A stretch of 64,000 nt of DNA from Caenimonas aquaedulcis (GTDB lineage: Bacteria; Pseudomonadota; Gammaproteobacteria; Burkholderiales; Burkholderiaceae_C), in contig NZ_JADWYS010000001.1 in the NCBI RefSeq assembly GCF_015831345.1, positions 2,756,618-2,820,617 of the forward strand. The letters are read 5' to 3'. The translations under genes were made by a program, and so were the position numbers. Of this stretch, positions 37,719 through 45,237 are shown piece by piece (within the stretch, counting starts at the first letter, position 1; each line of letters starts with the position of its first letter). The notes below the pieces were generated by a model that saw only the letters and a list, made by a program, of their open reading frames with translations, was not told the origin of the DNA and did not search any database.

Positions 37719-38267
37719 ATGAATATCGCCAAATCGCTGTTGCTCGCGGTAGGGATGTCCGGCCTGCCCTTCCTCGCGAACGCCGAACCGAGTGCGCCCA
37801 AGGGTGTGTTCGTCGAAGGCGCCGGGGCCGAACACGGTACCTACAGCGCGACGGTCGGCGCCTTGTGGCTGTGGGGCTGGACGCGCGACACCTGGGCAGG
37901 CGAGGTCTCGGGCATCTCCGAGGTGTGGGTGAGCCACTGGAGCGCGCGGGCACCTGCGGGGGGACGCGACAGCTTTTCGCAGATCGGCATCCAGCCGCTG
38001 CTGCGCCTGCGCTTCGACGGCGGCAATTCGCTGTGGTTCATGGAAGGCGGCGTGGGTCTGTCGTACACCGACGTGATGTACCGCACGCAGGGCAAGCAGT
38101 TCAGCACGAAGTTCAACTTCATCGACAGCATCGGCGTCGGCCGCAGCTTCGGTCCCGACCGCAAGCGCGAGGTGAGCCTGCGCATCACGCACTTCTCCAA
38201 CGCGAGCATCAAGCGGCCGAACCCCGGCGAGAACTTCCTGCAGCTGCGCTACGCGATCCGGTTCTGA
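37719..38267 (+). CDS. pagL: Lipid A 3-O-deacylase (PagL-type acyloxyacyl hydrolase)
   Basis: 182 residues from ATG 37719. The signal peptide MNIAKSLLLAVGMSGLPFLANA is followed by an outer-membrane beta-barrel. Catalytic triad residues fit PagL: ITHFSNASIKRPNPGEN gives H158, S160 and E171, with the conserved NPG. It removes the 3-O-linked acyl chain of lipid A in the outer membrane. It ends with an aromatic residue (IRF), typical for outer-membrane barrels. Convergent with the gene at 38275. Confidence 0.9.
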   Translation: MNIAKSLLLAVGMSGLPFLANAEPSAPKGVFVEGAGAEHGTYSATVGALWLWGWTRDTWAGEVSGISEVWVSHWSARAPAGGRDSFSQIGIQPLLRLRFDGGNSLWFMEGGVGLSYTDVMYRTQGKQFSTKFNFIDSIGVGRSFGPDRKREVSLRITHFSNASIKRPNPGENFLQLRYAIRF

Positions 38268-38274
38268 CCCCCGG

Positions 38275-39345
38275 TCACTTCGGGCGCGGGTTCTTCAACT
38301 GCGCACCGGGCTGGCTGAGCTTGCCGGCACGCAGGTCCTGCACGGCAACCGACACACTGCGCGCCACATTGCGCACTTCCTCCTGCATCGCCTCGTTCGC
38401 ATCCAGTGCGTCGTGGCTGGTCGCGTAGGGCTCGAAGTAGCCGATGTACCGGTCCAGCCGCGCATAGTGGCCCGCGTCGACCAGCCCCATCCAGTCCAGC
38501 CAGTCGCAGATCGCGCGGCGCACCGAGTCGATCCCCGCGACGTCGCCGTGCACCACGACACCGTAGGTCCTGCCCGCAAGGTGCTTGGGGTAGTCCCATC
38601 CCTTCAGTTCGATGTCCTTCGCCTCCTGCGCCTTCTTGCCGTGCGTGGAGCTCGGGTCCGGGTTGCCGCCGTCCGCGCAGACGAGGCGGTCGATCATCAG
38701 CTTGAGCGGGCTGGCGGCCTGGTACCAGTACACCGGCGTCATCAGGATCACGCCGTGCGCCTTCACCCACATCTCGTAGATGTCGTTCATCCAGTCGCCG
38801 GTCTGCCGCAGCGAATGGTTGGGGTAGCAGCTGCACGGCCAGTGGCACAGCGGCATTGCGGTGGAGACGCAGCCCTTGCAGGGGTGGATGTGGCGGTCGT
38901 AATCCGAAGTGATGCGGCTGAGGTCGAGTACTTCCACCTCGATGCCGTCGGCCTCCAGGATCTCGCGTGCCAGCTGGACCAGGCGGAAGGTCTTGGAGAT
39001 CTCGCCGGGGCAGGTCCCGTCGTTGCGCGACGACCCGCATACCAGCAGCACGCGCGAAGGGGTGGAGGGCCGCGACCAGGCGTCCTGCGCGGCGACCAGC
39101 TTGTCGCGCGCGGCACGCCAGTCGATGGAAAGGTCGTAGTCGGGGTCCGCGAAACCAGGACCCGCCTTCTGCGTGACGGGCGCCTTGCGGCCGTCTTCGT
39201 ACGCGTCCCACGCCAGCTGCTCGAGCCGCGCGATCGCATCTTTCTCCTGCCGGTAGACCGGGTCGAAGAAGGCCTGCATGAAGAGCTCGTGGAACGCGTC
39301 GCGCGCCACATGGCCGGGCGCCTGGCCTGTTCGGATCGTGGTCAT
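38275..39345 (-). CDS. NAD(P)H-dependent flavodoxin-like oxidoreductase with N-terminal extension
   Basis: 356 residues. The flavodoxin-like core begins at about residue 97 (RVLLVCGSSRNDGTCPGEIS) and contains GVILMTPVYWYQAASPLKLMIDRL, the FMN-binding pattern of NADPH-dependent FMN reductases. About 95 residues precede it, far longer than the usual ~180-residue enzyme. A Cys-rich segment (CKGCVSTAMPLCHWPCSC) sits where simpler relatives have only CxxC. Substrate unknown; may be a quinone/metal reductase. Confidence 0.8.
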   Translation of the reverse strand: MTTIRTGQAPGHVARDAFHELFMQAFFDPVYRQEKDAIARLEQLAWDAYEDGRKAPVTQKAGPGFADPDYDLSIDWRAARDKLVAAQDAWSRPSTPSRVLLVCGSSRNDGTCPGEISKTFRLVQLAREILEADGIEVEVLDLSRITSDYDRHIHPCKGCVSTAMPLCHWPCSCYPNHSLRQTGDWMNDIYEMWVKAHGVILMTPVYWYQAASPLKLMIDRLVCADGGNPDPSSTHGKKAQEAKDIELKGWDYPKHLAGRTYGVVVHGDVAGIDSVRRAICDWLDWMGLVDAGHYARLDRYIGYFEPYATSHDALDANEAMQEEVRNVARSVSVAVQDLRAGKLSQPGAQLKNPRPK

Positions 39346-39403
39346 GCGGCCAGTCTAGGTCTTCGCGCGCGTTCCGTGTGCGCGTGCATGGCTGAGCATC
39401 GAG

Positions 39404-39411
39404 GTCCTACA
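39404..39411 (+). promoter_or_regulatory. Recurrent octamer GTCCTACA upstream of the gene at 39494
   Basis: Octamer GTCCTACA on the plus strand, ending 83 bp before ATG 39494. One of five intergenic copies. Confidence 0.35.
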
Positions 39412-39493
39412 GGGGCAGGCGCGGCTGTCCGATGCGGCAGGCGATGCGGGCGGCCTAAGGTGATTTCACTCCAAGCAAAGCAAAGGAATCCAC

Positions 39494-39949
39494 ATGACAA
39501 GCAACAAGACCCCCGTTTATCTCTCCGTCCTGATGGCCGGCCTGCTGGCCGCGGGCGCGCACGCCCAGAGCACCAGCGCCGCGGGCAACTCCGACCTGCC
39601 CCCGAAGGCCGGCGAGGCGAGCACGCAGACCATGGGCGCGCCGAACGCCAAGACCACCAATGAAACCGCGAGCGAAGCGCCCGCGATGTCCAAGGATTCG
39701 ATCCGCCAGGACGCTCAGGGCCGCGACTCCGCATCGGCCACGACGCGCGTGCCGGGCAAGGCCGGCGAAGCCAGCACGATGGTCCAGGGCAAGCCCAACG
39801 CCAACAAGCAGGTCGCGGCCAAGACCCGTGACGAAGTGCGCGGCCAGCTGCTGGCCAGCCGCCAGACCTACCAGGACAACCTGCGCGCCATGCGCAGTGC
39901 CGGCGTGAAGACCGACACGGAGCTGATGGCGACCACGACGACGCGCTGA
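39494..39949 (+). CDS. Hypothetical exported protein with internal repeat
   Basis: 151 residues. Signal peptide at residues 7-25 (PVYLSVLMAGLLAAGAHAQ). Two related segments, KAGEASTQTMGAPNAK and KAGEASTMVQGKPNANK, indicate an internal duplication. The C-terminal part (TRDEVRGQLLASRQTYQDNLRAM) is amphipathic helix. No named family. Upstream octamer suggests shared regulation with 32739, 37503 and 49821. Followed by a bidirectional terminator. Confidence 0.6.
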   Translation: MTSNKTPVYLSVLMAGLLAAGAHAQSTSAAGNSDLPPKAGEASTQTMGAPNAKTTNETASEAPAMSKDSIRQDAQGRDSASATTRVPGKAGEASTMVQGKPNANKQVAAKTRDEVRGQLLASRQTYQDNLRAMRSAGVKTDTELMATTTTR

Positions 39950-39971
39950 CCGCGTCCGCCGGGCCGGGCAT

Positions 39972-40010
39972 AAAAAAAGCCTGCGCCCCGAAAGGGGTGC
40001 AGGCTTTGCC
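39972..40010. terminator. Bidirectional intrinsic terminator between 39949 and 40046
   Basis: Stem gcctgcgcccc (39979-39989) / ggggtgcaggc (39994-40004) with one G.U pair and a 4-nt loop. An A-run (39972-39978) lies to the left and a short T-run (40005-40007) to the right. Read leftwards it is a strong terminator (seven U) for the Spy-like gene; read rightwards it is moderate for the gene at 39494. Confidence 0.85.
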
Positions 40011-40045
40011 TTGGGCGGCGACAAAGGGGCGCGAGCCCCGCGGAC

Positions 40046-40540
40046 TCAACCCTTGTGGTGGCGCTCGCCGTGGCGACGGCCGCGCGCGGTCTCCGCATCG
40101 AAGACCTTTTTCTGTTCCGGCGACAGGGTCGCATAGAACGCCTTGGTGGCGTCGGCGCGCTTGTCCATCTCCGCCATGCGGGCGCTGCGCATCGCGCGCA
40201 TGCGGTCGATGCGCTCGGGCGTCGTGAGCTTCTGGAACTCCTCGCGGTTCGGGCGCTGCATGTTCGCCGGCGGCTTCATCGCCGTGGTGAAGGCGGTCCA
40301 GGCGCTCTCCTGCGCGGGGGTGATCTGCAGCTTCTGCTTCAGCGCAGCCTGGCGGCGCGCCATGCGTTCCTGCATCTTCGCCGGATCGAAGCGGCCGTGG
40401 TGCTCGCGCATCCCGCGGTGTTCGCCTTGCATCTGGCCGGGCCCGCCCTGGGGCGCCGGGGCGGCGGGCGTTTGTGCGGCGGCAGCGAAGCCGAGCGCCA
40501 TCAGGCTGGCGGCGATGAGGTGCTTGGGGGCGTATTTCAT
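40046..40540 (-). CDS. Spy/CpxP-like exported protein
   Basis: 164 residues from ATG 40540 with an AGGAAGGAAG ribosome tract. Signal peptide MKYAPKHLIAASLMALGFAAAAQ. The remainder is alpha-helical, rich in Met, Arg, His and Gln, with QMQGEHRGMREHHGRFDPAKMQERMARRQ and two LTP-type turns (LQITPAQESAW, LSPEQKKVF), like the LTxxQ motifs of Spy/CpxP chaperone-like proteins. The His/Met-rich ends might bind metal, and the copper operon is close by; both are inference. Confidence 0.8.
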   Translation of the reverse strand: MKYAPKHLIAASLMALGFAAAAQTPAAPAPQGGPGQMQGEHRGMREHHGRFDPAKMQERMARRQAALKQKLQITPAQESAWTAFTTAMKPPANMQRPNREEFQKLTTPERIDRMRAMRSARMAEMDKRADATKAFYATLSPEQKKVFDAETARGRRHGERHHKG

Positions 40541-40764
40541 ATCGGTGGCTTCCTTCCTGTGAGGGCCGGCAGGCCGGTATGGCTTGCAGGTTGGGAGCCA
40601 GTGTGGCTCGGCCATGTAACCCCGCCATGGACCCTGCGTCACGGCTGTGTAAAGGTGAGCCGCCAATGTGGGAGACCACCTACCGGAAATCCGCCTCCCG
40701 GGCCACAGCCGCGCTTCCCCCGTTCGCCGACCATGCGGGCAGCACATTCGGCAAGGAGCCCGCC

Positions 40765-41112
40765 ATGAAGTACCCCACGACCGTCCCCACCCTGCGCCTC
40801 GCGGTGGCGGCCGCCGCGTTCGCAGCCGTCGGCGCATTCGCCCAGCAGGCCACGCCGCCGGTGATGTCCGATGCCGAGCCGCTGCCCGCCAACGACCGCG
40901 GCAGCGTGGGCGCCATCGTCCTCGACAAGGCGCCCGTCCGCGCCCAGCGTGACCGCGATTTCGAGCAGGCGGCGGAAAAGTCGCCCGACCGGCGCAGCGG
41001 CCTGCTGCGCGCGACGCTGCGCGACAGGACGAAAACGGATCTCGACCAGGACCGGCAGGACGCGGAGGTGAACCTGCAGCGCCGCGGCGTGGGCAGCATC
41101 ACGCCGAAGTGA
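40765..41112 (+). CDS. Hypothetical exported protein
   Basis: 115 residues from ATG 40765 with an AAGGAG ribosome site. Signal peptide MKYPTTVPTLRLAVAAAAF then AAVGAFAQ. The mature part is short, polar and mostly helical, with many Arg and Asp. No family recognised. Divergent from the Spy-like gene and convergent with cueR. Confidence 0.6.
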   Translation: MKYPTTVPTLRLAVAAAAFAAVGAFAQQATPPVMSDAEPLPANDRGSVGAIVLDKAPVRAQRDRDFEQAAEKSPDRRSGLLRATLRDRTKTDLDQDRQDAEVNLQRRGVGSITPK

Positions 41113-41137
41113 GCCGGCGCCGGCGGCCCGGGGCAGC

Positions 41138-41557
41138 TCAGCCCGTGTGCAGCCCCGACAGGTCGTCGAGGATCGGGCAATCCGGCCGGTCGTCCCCATG
41201 GCAGCAATGGATCAGGTGCTGCAGCGTTCGCTGCATCGCCTGCATGGCCTCGATGCGCTGCGTCAACTCGTCGGCGTGGCGCTGCGCCACCTTGCGCACG
41301 CTGCTGCTCGCGCGGCGGCGGTTGTGCCAGAGGCTCGCGAGCTCCCCGATGTCGTGCATGGAAAAGCCCAGGTCGCGCGCGCGGCGGATGAAGCGCAAGG
41401 TGTGCACTTCGGCTTCCGTGTACTGCCGATAACCGGCTTCGGTCCGGCCCACCTCCGGCAGCAGCCCGAGGGATTCGTAGTGCCGGACCATCTTGGCCGA
41501 CACGCCCGACATCTGGGACGCCGTGCCGATGTTGACCGGCCAGGCGGTCGTGCTCAT
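41138..41557 (-). CDS. cueR: Copper-responsive MerR-family regulator CueR
   Basis: 139 residues from ATG 41557. MerR helix-turn-helix region (NIGTASQMSGVSAKMVRHYESLGLLPE), dimerisation helix, and a C-terminal metal-binding loop CCHGDDRPDCPIL whose two Cys separated by seven residues match CueR copper sensing. It activates copper-efflux promoters by distorting an over-long spacer. The start overlaps the copZ stop by 4 bp (ATGA). Confidence 0.92.
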   Translation of the reverse strand: MSTTAWPVNIGTASQMSGVSAKMVRHYESLGLLPEVGRTEAGYRQYTEAEVHTLRFIRRARDLGFSMHDIGELASLWHNRRRASSSVRKVAQRHADELTQRIEAMQAMQRTLQHLIHCCHGDDRPDCPILDDLSGLHTG

Positions 41558-41754
41558 GCCGCCGCCACCTGGTAGCCCTCCTGCGCGATGGCGCGGGCGA
41601 CGGCCTCGCGCGGCTGGTCCGTCTCCACCTGCACCTTGCCCGTCGCGAGGTCGACCCGCACCCTGGCCGCGGCGTCGAGCGCCTTGACGGCCTGGGTGAC
41701 GGCACGCTCGCAATGGCCGCAGCTCATGCCTTGCACGTCGAATGTCTGGTTCAT
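41554..41754 (-). CDS. copZ: Heavy-metal-associated domain copper chaperone CopZ
   Basis: 66 residues, one HMA domain with GMSCGHCERAV (CxxC at residues 12 and 15) and a C-terminal AIAQEGYQVA. A cytoplasmic copper chaperone that can deliver Cu(I) to CopA. Translationally coupled to cueR, which lies downstream of it on the same strand. Transcribed from its own CueR-type operator at 41795-41813. Confidence 0.9.
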   Translation of the reverse strand: MNQTFDVQGMSCGHCERAVTQAVKALDAAARVRVDLATGKVQVETDQPREAVARAIAQEGYQVAAA

Positions 41755-41794
41755 GTCGGTTCTCCGGGTTGCGTTGAAACAAGGATAGTCTGAT

Positions 41795-41813
41795 CCTTGA
41801 CACCATGGGAAGG
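41795..41813 (-). promoter_or_regulatory. CueR operator controlling copZ-cueR
   Basis: CCTTGACACCATGGGAAGG, the CueR-type inverted repeat. On the minus strand a TTGACC -35 (41812-41817) is followed by a 19-bp spacer holding the operator and a poor -10 (CAGACT). This over-long spacer is the hallmark of MerR/CueR-activated promoters. It implies cueR autoregulation through the copZ promoter. Confidence 0.8.
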
Positions 41814-41837
41814 TCAAGCCGTCAACCCTGCCGTTGA

Positions 41838-41856
41838 CCTTGACATCATGGGAAGG
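41838..41856 (+). promoter_or_regulatory. CueR operator controlling copA
   Basis: CCTTGACATCATGGGAAGG, 17 of 19 bases identical to the copZ-side box or better. -35 TTGACC (41834-41839), 19-bp spacer, -10 CATGCT (41859-41864). Transcription would start near 41871, the first base of the copA ATG, so the message may be leaderless. Confidence 0.8.
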
Positions 41857-41870
41857 CGCATGCTTCGCAC

Positions 41871-44063
41871 ATGGACACTTCAACTGCCTCCACCCTGGAC
41901 CTCGGCATCGGCGGGATGACCTGCGCTTCCTGCGTCACGCGCGTGGAACGCGCGCTCAGGAAGGTGCCCGGCGTGCAGGACGCGAGCGTCAACCTGGCGA
42001 CCGAAACCGCGCGCGTCGTCTACGCCGGCGATGCGAGCGAAGCACGCCTGCGCCGGGCCGTGCGCGACGCCGGCTACGAGCCGCGCGAACAGGACGCGCT
42101 GGACGAAGCGCCGGCGTCGCCCTGGGCGGGCTTCCTGCCGGTGGGGACGGGCCTGCTGCTGTCGCTGCCGCTCGTCGTTCCCATGGGCGGCGAGCTCCTG
42201 GGCCTGCACTGGATGATGCTGCCGGCGTGGCTGCAGTTCGCGCTGGCGACGCCGGTGCAGTTCGTGCTCGGCGCGCGTTTCTATCGCGCGGGCTGGCATG
42301 CGCTCAAGGCGGGCACGGGCAACATGGACCTGCTGGTCGCGCTCGGCACCACGGCCGGCTGGGCCCTGTCCGTCTGGCTGTGGCTGGCGGGCGCGGGCGA
42401 GCACCTGTACTTCGAGGCGTCCGCCGTCGTCATCACGCTCGTGCTGCTGGGCAAGTGGCTGGAGACGCGGGCGAAGCGCCAGACCACCGCCGCGATTCGT
42501 GCGCTGCACGCGCTGCGCCCCGAGAAGGCGCATGTGATCGCCGCCGACGGCAGCGAGAGCGACCTGCCCGCCTCCGAAGTGCTGGCCGGCGACCGGTTGG
42601 CGGTGCGCCCAGGCGAACGCATCCCGGCGGACGGCCTGGTGCTGGAGGGCCGGACGCAGGTCGACGAATCCATGCTCACCGGGGAGCCGCTGCCGCAATC
42701 GCGCGGCGTGGGCGCGAAGCTCACGGGCGGCACGATCAACGGCGACGGCCGGGTCGTGCTGCAGGTGACGGCGGTCGGCGCCGAAACCGTGCTCGCGCAC
42801 ATCATCCGCCTGGTGGAGGACGCGCAGGCGGCGAAGGCGCCGATCCAGCGGCTGGTGGACCAGGTGTCTGCGGTCTTCGTGCCGGTCGTGATCGCCATTG
42901 CGCTCGCGACGCTGGCGGGCTGGCTCGCGATGGGCGCGCCGCTGGAAACGGCGCTGATCCGCGCCGTCGCGGTGCTGGTGATCGCCTGCCCCTGCGCGCT
43001 GGGCCTCGCCACACCCGCCGCGATCATGGCCGGCACGGGCGTCGCCGCGCGCCACGGCATCCTCATCAAGGACGCCCAGGCGCTCGAGCTCGCGCATCGC
43101 GTGGACACCGTCGCTTTCGACAAGACGGGCACCTTGACCGTCGGGCGCCCGCGCCTCGTGGGATTCGCCGCCGCGCCCGGCGTCGACGAGGCGCAGGCGC
43201 TGTCCGCCGCCGCGAGCCTGCAGGGCGGCAGCGAGCACCCGCTGGCCCGCGCGGTGGTGGCGCTCGCGCAGGAGCGCGGCGTGCCGATGACGCCCGCCAC
43301 GGACGTGAGCGCGGTGGCCGGCCGCGGGACGCAAGGCGACGTCGCGGGCAGGCATGTGCTGATCGCCAGCCTGCGCTGGATGGAAGAACTCGGCGTGCCG
43401 CCGGGCCCGCTGGAAGCGCAGGCGCAGGCCTGGCGCGGCGCCGGCTCCACCCTGTCCGCGTTGCTCGTGCAGCGTGCCGAAGGCCTGGCCCTGGAGGCGC
43501 TCATGGCCTTCGCGGATGAACCCAAGCCGGAGGCCGCGCAGGCGCTGGCGGGGTTGCGGGCGCGGGGCCTGCGCCTCGCGATGATCTCCGGCGACAACCG
43601 GCCCGCCGCGCTCGCCATGGCGCATCGCCTCGGGCTGCGCGACGACGAGGTGATGGCCGAAGTGCTGCCTGGCGACAAGGCCGCGCGCGTCGCGCAACTG
43701 CGCGCCGATGGACACGTGGTCGCGATGGTCGGGGACGGCGTCAACGATGCGCCCGCGCTCGCCGCCGCCGATGTGGGCCTGGCGATGGGCACGGGCACCG
43801 ACGTCGCGATGCACGCGGCGGGCATCACCCTGATGCGGGGCGACGTGGGCCTGGTCGGCGCCGCGCTGGACATCTCGCGCCGCACCGTGGGCAAGATCCG
43901 CCAGAACCTCTTCTGGGCCTTCGCATACAACGTCGCCGGCATCCCCCTGGCCGCGCTCGGCTACCTGAACCCGGTGCTGGCGGGCGCGGCCATGGCGCTG
44001 TCCAGCGTGAGCGTGATGACGAATGCACTCCTGCTGCGGCGGTGGCGGGCGGGGAGTTCTTAG
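41871..44063 (+). CDS. copA: Copper-translocating P1B-type ATPase CopA
   Basis: 730 residues. One N-terminal HMA domain with MTCASC (C18, C21), then the P-type ATPase core: membrane CPC motif (C373-P-C375, in [14 protein letters not shown]), phosphorylation site DKTGT (D417), TGEPLP actuator region and [10 protein letters not shown] hinge. Exports Cu(I) from the cytoplasm. The start at 41871 is required by the HMA domain, which begins within ten residues; no ribosome site precedes it. Divergent from copZ-cueR, under the CueR operator. Confidence 0.95.
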   Translation: MDTSTASTLDLGIGGMTCASCVTRVERALRKVPGVQDASVNLATETARVVYAGDASEARLRRAVRDAGYEPREQDALDEAPASPWAGFLPVGTGLLLSLPLVVPMGGELLGLHWMMLPAWLQFALATPVQFVLGARFYRAGWHALKAGTGNMDLLVALGTTAGWALSVWLWLAGAGEHLYFEASAVVITLVLLGKWLETRAKRQTTAAIRALHALRPEKAHVIAADGSESDLPASEVLAGDRLAVRPGERIPADGLVLEGRTQVDESMLTGEPLPQSRGVGAKLTGGTINGDGRVVLQVTAVGAETVLAHIIRLVEDAQAAKAPIQRLVDQVSAVFVPVVIAIALATLAGWLAMGAPLETALIRAVAVLVIACPCALGLATPAAIMAGTGVAARHGILIKDAQALELAHRVDTVAFDKTGTLTVGRPRLVGFAAAPGVDEAQALSAAASLQGGSEHPLARAVVALAQERGVPMTPATDVSAVAGRGTQGDVAGRHVLIASLRWMEELGVPPGPLEAQAQAWRGAGSTLSALLVQRAEGLALEALMAFADEPKPEAAQALAGLRARGLRLAMISGDNRPAALAMAHRLGLRDDEVMAEVLPGDKAARVAQLRADGHVVAMVGDGVNDAPALAAADVGLAMGTGTDVAMHAAGITLMRGDVGLVGAALDISRRTVGKIRQNLFWAFAYNVAGIPLAALGYLNPVLAGAAMALSSVSVMTNALLLRRWRAGSS

Positions 44064-44094
44064 GCGAGTCGGTGGGGTGTGATGGAGACGCGCT

Positions 44095-44475
44095 GGGTCG
44101 CGTCAGGCGGTACCCGGTGGAGGCTCATGCTGTGGCGGTTTTGCTTCGCAAAACTCCCCTGGGATTTGCGGGCTGGGGGCGGGCCGCAAAAACTCGCTTC
44201 GCTGCGCTCTCGCTCAAACACTTGCGGCCAGTCAGTTCACGAAGCGCGCAAGCGCGCCCGCCCCCAGCCCGCAAATCCCAGGCGCCACAGAAGTCGCCCC
44301 CACCGGGTACCGCCTGACGCGACCCGGAGAGTGGCATTCGGGGGTTCAAAGCATGCGGGCACGCCACCCCTCGGGTCGTGGCAGGCCATGGGCGCAGGAG
44401 CGAAACCCAGCGGTGTTTTTGCGAAGCAGAAACCGCCACAGCATGAGTGCCTGTCGGCTACCGCCTGGCGCGACC
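44095..44475. repeat. Nested inverted-repeat structure (copA to response-regulator gap)
   Basis: A gene-free stretch of about 480 bp (44064-44547) holds a large imperfect palindrome. Pair 1: 44095-44120 with 44300-44325 (26 bp, perfect). Pair 2: 44159-44184 with 44256-44281 (26 bp, perfect). Pair 3: 44125-44153 with 44416-44445 (about 29 of 30). A further partial copy of the pair-1 arm is at 44459-44475. A short hairpin gttttgc-ttc-gcaaaac (44138-44154) sits in the left arm. No transposase. Looks like a mobile palindromic or BIME-like element made of repeated modules. Confidence 0.85.
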
Positions 44476-44547
44476 AGCGCGCGCAACGAACCCCGCGCAA
44501 CCAGCAATTTAAGCTTCGCCAAAGAAATCGCGGCGTATGCTTCGCCG

Positions 44548-45237
44548 ATGCGAATCCTGCTCGTGGAAGATGACGCCGTCCTGCGGGACGTGATGCTGCG
44601 CAGCCTTGCCGATGCGGGGCACCGGGTCGACCAGGCCGGCTCGATGGAGGAGGCCGCGCACTGGTGGCGCGTCCAGCCCTTCGATGCCGTGTTGCTCGAC
44701 CTGAACCTGCCCCTCTCGTCCAACCCGCGCAGCGGCCTGGGCAACGGCCTCGTGCTGCTGCGGGACGCCCGGGCGCGCGGCGACCGCACCCCGGTGCTGG
44801 TGCTCACCGCCCGCGACCGCACCGAGGAGCGCATCGCCGGCCTGGACGCCGGCGCGGACGATTACCTCGGAAAACCCTTCGACCTCGCCGAAGTCGAGGC
44901 ACGACTGCGCGCCCTCGTGCGCCGCACCCAGGGCACCGAAGACCGCGTGGAGCTCGGGCAGCTCACGCTGGACCGCAAGGCCCGCCGCTTCTTCCTCGGC
45001 GGCCAGCCCTGGGACCTGCCCGCGCGCGAGTTCGAGGTGCTGTGGGAACTCATGACGCCCCCCGGCCACGTGGTGAGCAAGAAGGTGCTCTCGGACAAGC
45101 TCTCGCAGGCCGACGCGGCCCTGGGCGACAACGCGCTCGAAGCCTTCGTCTCGCGCCTGCGCAAGAAGCTCGCGGACAGCAGTGTCGGCATCCGCACGCT
45201 GCGCGGCCTCGGGTATGTCATCGAGGAAAATGGATGA
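44548..45237 (+). CDS. OmpR-family response regulator (TctD/QseB-like)
   Basis: 229 residues from ATG 44548. Receiver domain with D51 in LLDLNLP and conserved EDD, VLTARD and K in GKPFD. The C-terminal winged helix has the OmpR pattern (LPAREFEVLWELM and a terminal LRGLGYVIEE). The LSSNPRSGLG segment after the receiver's phospho-site is an insertion. Target genes unknown. Its stop overlaps the histidine kinase start by 4 bp. Confidence 0.93.
   Translation: MRILLVEDDAVLRDVMLRSLADAGHRVDQAGSMEEAAHWWRVQPFDAVLLDLNLPLSSNPRSGLGNGLVLLRDARARGDRTPVLVLTARDRTEERIAGLDAGADDYLGKPFDLAEVEARLRALVRRTQGTEDRVELGQLTLDRKARRFFLGGQPWDLPAREFEVLWELMTPPGHVVSKKVLSDKLSQADAALGDNALEAFVSRLRKKLADSSVGIRTLRGLGYVIEENG

Noticed and set aside
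41880-43942. Large minus-strand frames opposite copA
   Set aside because: Antisense shadows of the P-type ATPase, with His/Arg/Gln-rich composition and no recognisable motif.
44125-44439. Minus-strand frame of 104 codons in the inverted-repeat region
   Set aside because: Its sequence consists of repeat arms and lacks a ribosome site or any family; the DNA structure explains it better.
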